Shown piece by piece: positions 16,545 to 24,755 of a stretch of 64,000 nucleotides of DNA (within the stretch, counting starts at the first letter, position 1; the number at the start of each line of letters is the position of its first letter). The DNA lies in the NCBI GenBank assembly GCA_028818995.1, contig JAPPMR010000105.1, positions 5,299 through 69,298 on the forward strand, written 5' to 3'. The position numbers and the translations under genes are program-made. The notes under the pieces are model-generated. The model ran no database searches. It worked only from the letters and a program-made list of their open reading frames with translations, and was not told where the DNA came from. The DNA comes from Candidatus Poribacteria bacterium. GTDB lineage: Bacteria > Poribacteria > WGA-4E > WGA-3G.

Positions 16545-17153
16545 ATGATACAACTCGTAAAATGTCCGCGGTGTTTACGGAAAGTCTATCCGGGAACTCG
16601 CAACGGCAAACCGTTCATCTATGATTATATCGTTAATCAAGACGGAGAGATCACTTCTTGGCTGCCGCATAGTGAAACGTGTCCCTGGAGTCCGCTCCGA
16701 GACCCATTGGCTAACGAGCAGATGAACATCAGAGACTATGCGGATGTGCTTGACGAGATTCAGATGATCTGGAAGCTTGATTGTGCTGTGCTTGAACCGC
16801 TCCCACCGATTGATTGGGAGGATGTTGACATATATGATGAACAGCCCCCACTCCGACATCTAAATCCGATTACCAACCAGCTTATAAAACTGGGGGGTCC
16901 GTATCCGAAAGGGAATCGTGCGGAACTTGCCAACTATTTTATCGGGACAGTTGTAAACAGCGCGAAAAAGACTGTCGTCGCGCTCATTGTAACGGACACG
17001 CTTTTTGACAAAGTGCATGATTTTCTCTATCAATACGATAGTCGTAGCCGTGATAAGAGACAGTTAAAGCAGATTATTGTGGCAAGATACCGGCTTATAT
17101 TAGATAGGACTGTGCCAACCGCACGAAACGGGAAATATCATCGTGGCATCTGA
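16545..17153 (+). CDS. Unknown protein with N-terminal zinc-ribbon-like motif
   Basis: 202 residues, with a ribosome site (GGGGGT) just upstream. The N-terminus has CPRC and a later HSETCPW, a possible zinc site. The middle is acidic and Pro-rich (LEPLPPIDWEDVDIYDEQPP). The C-terminal third is basic and helical (YDSRSRDKRQLKQIIVARYR). It overlaps the next frame by 11 bases and belongs to the operon that ends with dnaE. Confidence 0.65.
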   Translation: MIQLVKCPRCLRKVYPGTRNGKPFIYDYIVNQDGEITSWLPHSETCPWSPLRDPLANEQMNIRDYADVLDEIQMIWKLDCAVLEPLPPIDWEDVDIYDEQPPLRHLNPITNQLIKLGGPYPKGNRAELANYFIGTVVNSAKKTVVALIVTDTLFDKVHDFLYQYDSRSRDKRQLKQIIVARYRLILDRTVPTARNGKYHRGI

Positions 17154-17370
17154 CAACAACAATATGATTTCAGATCATCATTTTAACGCGCTTGCGCGTG
17201 CGAATCGGTTACTTGTTCAAAACTGGAATGTGCTTTCAAAGATACGTGCGAATGGCGGGTTAGGGGACATTAGTCGTCTGATCGAAGCAGAGATGGCATA
17301 CTTCCAGTCGCTCCAACTTGTATGGGACACTGCGGCGCATTGTATAAATACCGAGCAGGAAGGGGAATAA
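17143..17370 (+). CDS. Small unknown protein upstream of dnaE
   Basis: 75 residues if begun at the GTG overlapping the previous stop; an ATG at 17164 is an alternative start. It is helical (FNALARANRLLVQNWNVLSK) with no recognised motif. It ends 7 bases before the dnaE ATG, so the two are likely coupled. Confidence 0.55.
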   Translation: MASDNNNMISDHHFNALARANRLLVQNWNVLSKIRANGGLGDISRLIEAEMAYFQSLQLVWDTAAHCINTEQEGE

Positions 17371-17377
17371 ATAATAA

Positions 17378-20300
17378 ATGTCAGGGGAATTCGTTCATCT
17401 ACATAATCATAGTGAATATAGTATGCTTGATAGTTCGTGCCGGATTGCTGATATAGTTCAGTGGGCGGTAGAAAATAGCGCGCCAGCAGTTGCGCTCACG
17501 GATCACGGCAACATGTTTGGTGTCTGGGAGTTTTACACCACCGCACAAAAGGCGGGTGTGAATCCGATTATCGGCTGTGAGGTGTATGTTGCACCTGATG
17601 ATCGCAAAAAATGCGGTATAAACCAAAGCAGTCCATACCATCTTACGCTTTTATCAGAAAACGCGACTGGCTACAAGAACCTAATGAAACTGGTATCACT
17701 CGGTTATACAGAAGGTCTTGGTGATAAACCGTGTATTGACATGGAACTCTTGCGTGAATACCGCGAAGGGATCATCGCGTTGACGGGATGCATTGACGGG
17801 CAGGTGCCGCATCTTTTTGCCACAAATAGGCGAACCGAAGCGATCCAGTGCTTCAAAACGCTAATCGATATAATGGGCGCGCGGCACCTATATGTTGAGA
17901 TACAAAACCATTATATTAACAAAGAACTGAAAGCCTATCCACACATGGCAACATTAGCAAGAGAGTTCGATATCCCTATTGTAGGCACAAACAATTGTCA
18001 TTATCTCCGCAAAACCGATCACCGCATTCATGATGTGCTGCTCTGTATTCAAAACAAAACCACTGTCAGAGACCCGCATCGGTTGCGGTATACGCATCAC
18101 TACTACTTTAAGAGTGCCAATGCCATGCGTGAAGCACTCAAGGATTATCCGCCTGAAGCCATCAGCAACACGGTTGAAGTAGCAAAGCGATGCCAACTCA
18201 AATTAGATTACGGTAAATATGTACTGCCGAAATACGATGTACCAGTCGGATACACAAACGACAGTTATCTCAAGGAACTGTGTTATCAAGGATTACGTGA
18301 GAAAATGGGAGGTGATCTACCTTCTGAGGTTAGACGCCAGTTGAATTATGAGTTGGAAATCATTCGCAAGACCGGTTATGCCGGCTATTTTTTGATTGTG
18401 TGGGATTATGTCAACTACGCCCATCAGCAGGGGTATCCGCTCGCTGCGCGCGGTTCTGCTGCCAGTAGTCTTGCGCTTTATGCGCTCGGTGTAATTACCT
18501 TCAATCCGATGGAATATGGGTGTATGTTCGAAAGGTTTTTGAATCTTGAAAGGGTGAGCCCACCTGACATCGATATAGATTTCTCGGATCGTGCGCGTGA
18601 CCATGTGATAGACTACATTGTCAAAAAATACGGACACGACTCCGTGGGCAAAGTCGCGACCTTTTCAACGTTAGGTCCCAGGGCAGCGATCACGGATGTA
18701 GCGCGTGCACTGGGTATCCCGCTTGACAACGCGAAAAAACTAACACGACTGTTGCCATACACGGCGGCTATTTCGCTTGACGATGTATTAGCACAGTCCC
18801 CGGAAGTGAAGGAGCTCTCGACACTTTCAGAATATCGCGAATTAATAGAAATAAGCACTGCGCTTGTCGGCTTGAAAAGGCATGTGTCGTGTCATGCGTC
18901 TGCGGTTGTTGTTACCAGTGGTCCGATTTCCGATTATGTGCCGCTATTCAAAAAAAATGGTCAGGTCGCGACACAGTTTGAAGGCGCAACGGTTGAAGAT
19001 GTCGGTATCATCAAGTTTGATATTTTAGGATTACGAAGTCTGACGAAAACACATGATAGTCTGCAGATGATAAAGGAGAACCGTGGTAAAGATATTCGTT
19101 TAGAAGATATACCCTTTGACGATGAAAAGACCTTTTCACTCGTCAGCGAAGGCTTGGTTCAAGGGTTGTTTCAATTGGAAACATCGCCGGGAATGTACAA
19201 TGTTGTGCGGCAGCTGAGAGCAGAAAACTTCGAGGATTTTTCGGCGATTGCTGCGCTGTATCGTCCGGGACCACTGGAAAGCGGCACGACGCGTCAGTTC
19301 ATTGCACGGAAAAACGGCTTGCAAAAGGTGGAATATGTGCATCCGCTACTCAAAAATGCGCTCAAAAATACTTATGGACTTTGTGTGTATCAGGAACAGG
19401 TGATGCAGATTGCGCGGGATATGGCAGGTTTTTCGCTGGGTGAGGCGGACGTGCTCAGACGGGCGATGGGCAAAGTAAATGAGGGACTACTGAAAACGCA
19501 GCGCCATAAATTCGTTGCTGGAGCTCGCCAAAAGGGTATCTCAGCAAAAGACGCAGAAAAAGTATTTGACCTGTTAGAACCGTTTGGCGGGTATGCCTTT
19601 AACAAATCACATTCGATTGCGTTTGCAATCGTCACATACCGGATGGCGTATCTGAAAACACACTATCCGCACGAGTTCATGGCTTCGATTATGACGAGCG
19701 AGTGTGATGACATCTCCAAAATTATCGCATACCGCAAAGAGTGCCAAAAACTTGAGGTATATTTGGGTGTATCCATCATTCTACTGCCACCAGATATAAA
19801 TAACAGCGGCAAGTATTTTTCGGTGGACGGGGATGCTATTCACTGTGGTCTTATCATTATCAAACATGTTGGGGATCGGGCAATAGAGGTTATCTTAACC
19901 GCTCGCGAGCAGGGCGGTCCTTTTCGGTCACTGCAAGATTTTTGTGAGCGTGTAGATATACGTATCGTCAATAAACGGTCAATTGAGAGCCTTATTCTCT
20001 GCGGCGCGTTTGATTCTGTTGAAAAACACCGTGCGCCGCTTATCGCGAATTTGGAGAAAATTATAAAACTTGGGAAACTCGTGAAATCGGAGCGTGACCG
20101 CGGGCAACTGCCGCTATTCCCATTTGATGTCCGCATCTCACTTTCGGGAACACCGGAATATGAATCTTTTGCGCTGTTTGCGATGGAAAAGGCGTTGTTA
20201 GGTTTTTATGTTTCTGGGCATCCAGTTGAAGCATATCACGATATTATCCAAAAACACGCAACTGCGGACACTGAAACGTTATCTGACTTCCACAATGATG

Positions 20301-20707
20301 CCGAAGTCTCTATCGTCGGTATGTTAACTCGTATTAAGAAAATGATCACGCAGAAGGGGGATACACTGGCGCTGCTTGCGTTAGAGGACACAAAAGGGAT
20401 GGTACGCGTTGATGTATTACCAAGTCTGTATAGAAGGGTGAGCGCGCTTTCTGAAGGGAAGATTGTTTGGATTAAGGGCACTGTCAAAAATAGTGTCAAT
20501 GGAACATACAGGCATTCTGAAGGACGATCGGAGAAAGAAAAACCGGGGATACAAGCAAGTGAGATTATGGATATAGCAGCTTTTACAAAATTCCGAACAG
20601 CTTCGTCGGAGGCAAGAATACCGGAAACTGATCTTAGCAACCTTACCAAACGGACAACTTTACCATCCGATTCGCGTGTGACCACCTCACAGACAGATAC
20701 GATATAA
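17378..20707 (+). CDS. dnaE: DNA polymerase III alpha subunit
   Basis: 1109 residues, a full-length C-family polymerase. The PHP domain begins HLHNHSEYSMLDSS, with TDHGNMFG soon after, so its metal ligands look intact. The catalytic acids are in PDIDIDF (396-402) and IIKFDILGL (Asp548). FNKSHSIAFAIVTYRMAYLK lies in the fingers region. The internal sliding-clamp motif QLPLF is at 910-914, close to the corresponding site of E. coli DnaE. A C-terminal OB-type region follows. It is the last gene of a four-gene plus-strand operon with a promoter at 16232. A private replicative polymerase on an accessory element suggests autonomous replication or translesion synthesis. No dnaQ, clamp or clamp loader is in the window, so host partners are probably used. 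Confidence 0.95.
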   Translation: MSGEFVHLHNHSEYSMLDSSCRIADIVQWAVENSAPAVALTDHGNMFGVWEFYTTAQKAGVNPIIGCEVYVAPDDRKKCGINQSSPYHLTLLSENATGYKNLMKLVSLGYTEGLGDKPCIDMELLREYREGIIALTGCIDGQVPHLFATNRRTEAIQCFKTLIDIMGARHLYVEIQNHYINKELKAYPHMATLAREFDIPIVGTNNCHYLRKTDHRIHDVLLCIQNKTTVRDPHRLRYTHHYYFKSANAMREALKDYPPEAISNTVEVAKRCQLKLDYGKYVLPKYDVPVGYTNDSYLKELCYQGLREKMGGDLPSEVRRQLNYELEIIRKTGYAGYFLIVWDYVNYAHQQGYPLAARGSAASSLALYALGVITFNPMEYGCMFERFLNLERVSPPDIDIDFSDRARDHVIDYIVKKYGHDSVGKVATFSTLGPRAAITDVARALGIPLDNAKKLTRLLPYTAAISLDDVLAQSPEVKELSTLSEYRELIEISTALVGLKRHVSCHASAVVVTSGPISDYVPLFKKNGQVATQFEGATVEDVGIIKFDILGLRSLTKTHDSLQMIKENRGKDIRLEDIPFDDEKTFSLVSEGLVQGLFQLETSPGMYNVVRQLRAENFEDFSAIAALYRPGPLESGTTRQFIARKNGLQKVEYVHPLLKNALKNTYGLCVYQEQVMQIARDMAGFSLGEADVLRRAMGKVNEGLLKTQRHKFVAGARQKGISAKDAEKVFDLLEPFGGYAFNKSHSIAFAIVTYRMAYLKTHYPHEFMASIMTSECDDISKIIAYRKECQKLEVYLGVSIILLPPDINNSGKYFSVDGDAIHCGLIIIKHVGDRAIEVILTAREQGGPFRSLQDFCERVDIRIVNKRSIESLILCGAFDSVEKHRAPLIANLEKIIKLGKLVKSERDRGQLPLFPFDVRISLSGTPEYESFALFAMEKALLGFYVSGHPVEAYHDIIQKHATADTETLSDFHNDAEVSIVGMLTRIKKMITQKGDTLALLALEDTKGMVRVDVLPSLYRRVSALSEGKIVWIKGTVKNSVNGTYRHSEGRSEKEKPGIQASEIMDIAAFTKFRTASSEARIPETDLSNLTKRTTLPSDSRVTTSQTDTI

Positions 20708-20930
20708 ATGCACGAGCAGTGTGCCATCGTTTTGGAGTTCTGTATATATCGCGTGCGCGTTCACAAGTCTCACGTTTCTCGCATGCTATGTCTCGTCGCG
20801 ACGATCTCTCAAATCCTCTTATGCCAGTGTATCCTAAAACATCAAGGACGCTATGTAAAGAAAAAAGATGATTGGGGCGTGGAAGGATGAAAAGTAGGAA
20901 AAGAACGCAGAGGATACCTGCTACTTGGTG

Positions 20931-21908
20931 TTATTGTTTAAGTTTTCCCCAGAGCGTGGTGAGTTTGTTCACAGAGTCAACAGCATAGGGAACATTTGTC
21001 CATTCAAAGAGTGACAAGCCATCCTCGAAATACGTTTTAAAAATTTGTTCAGTCTGTCCACTCTCAATGTGCACTGCAAAATTGGTGTAGGTAGGATCAA
21101 AATCACTGTATAATGTGTAAACGAGAGACTGGCCGTCAGCTGACCAAGTAAGGTAATTAACGTCAATACCTTCTTCAAGTTCAATGTACTTTATGAAGCG
21201 CTGTCCGGCTGTTTTTATCCCTATTTTCTTGGGTCTTGTTGTTGTTAAAAAAGCGATCTTTTCCCCATCTGGCGAGTAAATGGGATCACTTCCCCCTTTG
21301 GTTACTTGTGAAACCTTTTTTGTCCGAATATCGAAATGGAATATCCCCCAATCCGTCTCGTATACAATTTCCTTGCCATTAGGTGCCCAGTCTACCTGTT
21401 CTGCATCCACTTCCAATAAAAGTTCCGCTTTTGGACGCTTTTTCTCTATTTCACGAAACGGAATGAGATAAAGTCCACGAATTAACTTTCCGTTCTTTGG
21501 AATGATGAACGAAAGATTTATGAAAATAATATCTCCGTTTCGTGAGATAGCTACATCCGGAATCTGAGTATACTCTCCCTGTGTTAAGTTTTTTGCTCTT
21601 GCCTTAAGTCTCTTTCTATCAAGCAAGTAAACATCAACTAAATATGGTAGTTTACCATCTACTAATTGCCCTTCAGCAACAGCGACAACGTAGCGGTCAT
21701 CTTTTTGTATGGAGAACGCCTTAATAGGTCTCGGCAATCTAAAAATACGTGCGCTACGTTCGTCATCCCCATTGCCGATCCATAATTCGTGGTAATCCGC
21801 TGGATATCTAAAGATGATCTTCCAGTTTGTTTGGGCGAGCGTTGTGAGTGGCAAGATGGCAAGACACAAACAGAGTATGTTAACAGTGTTTTTGAATCTA
21901 TTTATCAT
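20931..21908 (-). CDS. Secreted TolB/WD40-like beta-propeller protein
   Basis: 325 residues. An N-terminal signal peptide (NILCLCLAILPLTTLAQ) is followed by repeated blades typical of TolB/PD40: VDWAPNGKEIVYETDWGIFH, PIYSPDGEKIAFLTT and LTWSADGQSLVYTLYS. It is probably periplasmic. It starts 2 bases after the stop of the upstream lipoprotein gene with no ribosome site of its own, so it relies on coupling. Specific function is unknown; such proteins often act in envelope assembly or sensing. Confidence 0.75.
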   Translation of the reverse strand: MINRFKNTVNILCLCLAILPLTTLAQTNWKIIFRYPADYHELWIGNGDDERSARIFRLPRPIKAFSIQKDDRYVVAVAEGQLVDGKLPYLVDVYLLDRKRLKARAKNLTQGEYTQIPDVAISRNGDIIFINLSFIIPKNGKLIRGLYLIPFREIEKKRPKAELLLEVDAEQVDWAPNGKEIVYETDWGIFHFDIRTKKVSQVTKGGSDPIYSPDGEKIAFLTTTRPKKIGIKTAGQRFIKYIELEEGIDVNYLTWSADGQSLVYTLYSDFDPTYTNFAVHIESGQTEQIFKTYFEDGLSLFEWTNVPYAVDSVNKLTTLWGKLKQ

Positions 21909-21910
21909 AG

Positions 21911-22357
21911 TTATTCGTCTTGTTGAGGAGTGAATTTCCTCATTTCCATTTGAAATTCACCTAAATCAATAATATCTCCCTTTGCCCGATGTGGGGGCAT
22001 TCCAAAAGTATAACGCACTTTTAATCTCGGTTTTTCTATCCTTTGAAGATAACTTGCCTCGTCGCTAAGTTTTTCGGTTTGTAAGAACAACTTTTCGAGT
22101 TCTTCTTGTACAACTGTTAACCGTGCTTGTTCTGCTTCGGTCAAGGGACGCGGATTTGGATTCACCCAAACTCCTATGGCTTGATAGGATCTTTTCGGAT
22201 CTATCTTCCAGGTCTTCCCACCAACAGTGACTTTGGTTGTTTGTCCTGTTTTCGGTCGAGGGGATGGGGACTTTTGAGGTTCCCCATCCTGTTGACAGCC
22301 TATGAGCAGTGCAAGCACTGCAAGTGTTGTTATCAATAATGTGAAATTACGGTACAT
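21911..22357 (-). CDS. Small lipoprotein, unknown
   Basis: 148 residues with a signal sequence ending in the lipobox LLIGC, then a linker rich in Ser, Pro and Lys. A helical stretch (EQARLTVVQEELEKLFLQTE) may form a coiled coil. The ATG overlaps the TAA of the upstream secreted-protein gene by one base (TAATG). It is the middle gene of a three-gene envelope operon. Confidence 0.7.
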   Translation of the reverse strand: MYRNFTLLITTLAVLALLIGCQQDGEPQKSPSPRPKTGQTTKVTVGGKTWKIDPKRSYQAIGVWVNPNPRPLTEAEQARLTVVQEELEKLFLQTEKLSDEASYLQRIEKPRLKVRYTFGMPPHRAKGDIIDLGEFQMEMRKFTPQQDE

Positions 22358-22911
22358 TAGAATTCTGAAATGTCAATTTTGACGTATGCGTTGATTCCAC
22401 CGAGCCAAGCACGGGCGGATGCTGTTGCCTCACGTTTACCATTGGTATTGATGCCACCGCTGTCACGTTTGCTGGATGCGGATGCGTAGGCAGAGTTATT
22501 ATGTCCAGGACCTACTCTATGTTTCTGTTGATCTCTTTTTCCAGGCACTTGAACCCATGTATTTGCCATCCCTTGCCAGGTACCCGGATAAACACAAGCA
22601 GAAGCGGAATACTCAACGGCATCAATTTGATTTTGATTTTCTGGCCATATCCATTTTCCGTAATAAGAACGACTGATGGAAACTGATAAATAGGCGGCAT
22701 CATTTCCTTCATCATCCAGCACATCCATGTAGAGATATGCGTATACTGACGCCCTCGGATTGTCCCAGTCCGCATCGGCTTGTTCCTGCCAGACCCCGCC
22801 ACCATTGTTACCGCCAAAGTCAAAAACAACTTTTTCGGCAAAAGCGCTTCCAATGAGCACTATCATTGTAAAAACCATTGCGGTTGCTTTCAGAAAATTT
22901 GAATTTTTCAT
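22357..22911 (-). CDS. Secreted protein of unknown function
   Basis: 184 residues from the ATG at 22911 with AAGGAG 5 bases upstream; longer in-frame starts lack one and would run into the repeat element. A signal peptide (ATAMVFTMIVLIGSAFA) precedes a Gly, Asn and aromatic-rich mature part (FDFGGNNGGGVW, YGKWIWPENQN) that looks beta-rich. First gene of the three-gene envelope operon. Confidence 0.65.
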   Translation of the reverse strand: MKNSNFLKATAMVFTMIVLIGSAFAEKVVFDFGGNNGGGVWQEQADADWDNPRASVYAYLYMDVLDDEGNDAAYLSVSISRSYYGKWIWPENQNQIDAVEYSASACVYPGTWQGMANTWVQVPGKRDQQKHRVGPGHNNSAYASASSKRDSGGINTNGKREATASARAWLGGINAYVKIDISEF

Positions 22912-23016
22912 GATACTCCTTGTAATGAGTGTGATTGCAAGACACCCTTGAGGGGCTTGGCAATCTTTTCGTATAGCTGGCTGGTTTCCTTTCATGCCTG
23001 TATTTGTGATATGATA

Positions 23017-23196
23017 GAAAACCAGCACTGTCATAGTTGACTTAAAACCTTTATGGCAGAGCTACGCGTCGGTAGTGTGGTGTCACTACCGACGCACCTC
23101 ATATAATAAGGAAGCTGCCTCTACGTAACTCTCGTGTGTTCGTAAACTGCTAATATCTATAGCAGATTATAGCGAACCTCAAAATGTTGTCAACGA
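23017..23196 (+). ncRNA. Structured repeat element, copy A (possible ncRNA)
   Basis: A 180-base element whose diverged second copy lies at 62455-62631. Shared features in order: a -10-like hexamer just before it (TATGAT here, TATAAT in copy B); a hairpin CTGTCATA/TATGGCAG; a long hairpin (GCGTCGGTAGTG with CACTACCGACGC here); and a strand AGCTGCC able to pair with the earlier GGC-AG-AGCT. In copy B the last pairing is TGCTT with AAGCA, so base changes keep pairing. No gene on the plus strand follows within several kb, so a free RNA or a small non-coding mobile element is more likely than a riboswitch. Strand is inferred from the -10-like box. Confidence 0.5.
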
Positions 23197-23447
23197 GTAA
23201 TAAATTATTAAATAAACTGTTGAAAACATATTGTATTGTTTAATTATAATATATTTATTGTTATGTTGTCAAGTAAATTTGAGAAAAAATTGCACTTTTT
23301 TGCGAATTTTACGAAAAAAACGCATTTTTTTGTCTTTTTCCTGATAATTATACGATTTTAACAATCACTAACTTTTTATTTTACCAATTTCGACAAGTCA
23401 TCACCTCTCATCGCCTCTTCAAAGAATAGAGCCTCATCGTTTTAGTT
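23197..23447. other. AT-rich non-coding stretch
   Basis: About 250 bases of very AT-rich DNA with poly-A and poly-T runs. No gene or firm hairpin is seen. Confidence 0.3.
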
Positions 23448-23564
23448 TCAGACAAACTCTTCTAAAAGACATTCCACATCTTCTTCAGCGAGACTTGGAA
23501 ATGTCTCACTTATACGAATACAATATTTATCCGTTTCTGTTAATCGGTATTCTTCCAAAATCAA
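23448..23564 (-). CDS. Possible 38-residue acidic peptide
   Basis: An open frame from TTG at 23564 encodes an acidic, well-balanced peptide (LEEYRLTETDKYCIRISETF, ending VECLLEEFV). It lies 17 bases after the upstream secreted-protein stop. The composition looks protein-like, but the start codon and ribosome site are weak. It may be the tail of a longer degraded gene. Confidence 0.3.
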   Translation of the reverse strand: MILEEYRLTETDKYCIRISETFPSLAEEDVECLLEEFV

Positions 23565-23581
23565 ACCAACACCTAAAATGA

Positions 23582-24550
23582 TTAGAACGGCACACGAAAT
23601 AGTTGCGTCCATCGTATCTCCCACGGGTCGATGTCGAACAGAGGTTCTACTGTAAGTCCTGTATTCTCGGAATAGTAGTCAATTTCGCCATGTAGAACGA
23701 AAGCAAGTTCTTTACCAAATGGTTTGAACTCAAATACCAATTCGGGCGAGGCATTTAGGCGAAATTCTCTGAAATTCCAGTGAGGCAAACATTCAATCAT
23801 CATGTTAAAATTTTTCCAATTGATTTCAAGATGTAAACGCAATCCGGAACGGAACCCTGGTGTTGTAGCTAATTGTTGCCCTTCTATCCATATCCCCGTG
23901 CCTGCCATTATCCAGTCCTTTTTTGGCAACAGAGATGTTTCAGCAAAGATACTCAAATGAACGTGTGGATCCATTTCAATAGAAAAGTCCCGTTCATAAT
24001 CGAAATATCCTCCAACAGGAACAATATCAAAGAATTTATGGATACTGTTTAGTTCAAGACCGAATGCGTATGATTTTGATAGTGTTTGTAGTTTAGGGAG
24101 AGTTTTCCACTCCGATGGGCTTTCCACATCAGAGGTATTATCCTTTTTTTGGAAGGTTTGTCGGTATTTTCCACTCAGCGAAAGTTCGTATGCTTCAAAC
24201 TCAAATGGTACTTTAGCGAAAAAATAGAAGTTTTGGAGAATATCGTCCCCATTCGTTGAAAAGTCAAATTCGCGTTCGCTTCTACTATCATCATCGGAAG
24301 GGATATACGAGATTATTTTATTTTTGCACGCTACTATTCTCTCTTTGATATGTATGAATATGCCTTTCTTGGCAGGACGCTTGTCTTTGAGAGTGGAACT
24401 ATCTTTTTCTGTAGGATGTTCCTCTGCAGTAGGTTGAGGCGTTTCTATCGATTCTTCCTCGTTTGTGGATTGACCTGCTGTAATGGGAATACAGCAGAAA
24501 AATACTGTTATCACGGTCATGACATAGATGGTTATTTGTAATCTACACAT
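23582..24550 (-). CDS. Secreted or envelope protein of unknown function
   Basis: 322 residues with AAGGAGG 7 bases before the ATG. The N-terminus is hydrophobic (YVMTVITVFFCCIPITAG), a likely signal sequence. A charged linker follows (about 30-95, rich in Glu, Thr, Pro and Lys), then alternating hydrophobic strands (FYFFAKVPFEFEAYELSLSG, PELVFEFKPFGKELAFVLHG). It ends in Phe (LFRVPF), the usual C-terminal residue of outer-membrane beta-barrels, so a small barrel is plausible. Confidence 0.65.
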   Translation of the reverse strand: MCRLQITIYVMTVITVFFCCIPITAGQSTNEEESIETPQPTAEEHPTEKDSSTLKDKRPAKKGIFIHIKERIVACKNKIISYIPSDDDSRSEREFDFSTNGDDILQNFYFFAKVPFEFEAYELSLSGKYRQTFQKKDNTSDVESPSEWKTLPKLQTLSKSYAFGLELNSIHKFFDIVPVGGYFDYERDFSIEMDPHVHLSIFAETSLLPKKDWIMAGTGIWIEGQQLATTPGFRSGLRLHLEINWKNFNMMIECLPHWNFREFRLNASPELVFEFKPFGKELAFVLHGEIDYYSENTGLTVEPLFDIDPWEIRWTQLFRVPF

Positions 24551-24695
24551 TTATAGGCCTCCTTTTTACATGCTGTTATCTTCACAAGTTTCACACCTAA
24601 ATCGCTATAAAACGCATCTGGGTGTGTAAACTTTATTTATATGGGAAATGCAAAATGATGTCTACAAATCGTTAACTATAGTATATATTTTCGTG

Positions 24696-24755
24696 TGCAT
24701 TAAAAGTGACAAGGTCACAGTACGTACTCTTTAAGAGCATGTCACTTTTAATGCA
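24696..24755 (-). terminator. Long inverted repeat overlapping the end of the primase-helicase gene
   Basis: TGCATTAAAAGTGACA (24696-24711) and its perfect complement (24740-24755) form a 16-bp stem. The intervening 28 bases hold smaller hairpins, including CTCTT/AAGAG. The right arm contains the stop codon of the minus-strand gene at 24748. A terminator or mRNA 3'-protection structure is likely; a protein-binding site is possible. Confidence 0.55.

Noticed and set aside
20708..20890. 60-codon frame after dnaE
   Set aside because: No ribosome site, Cys/His-rich random composition, overlaps nothing conserved.
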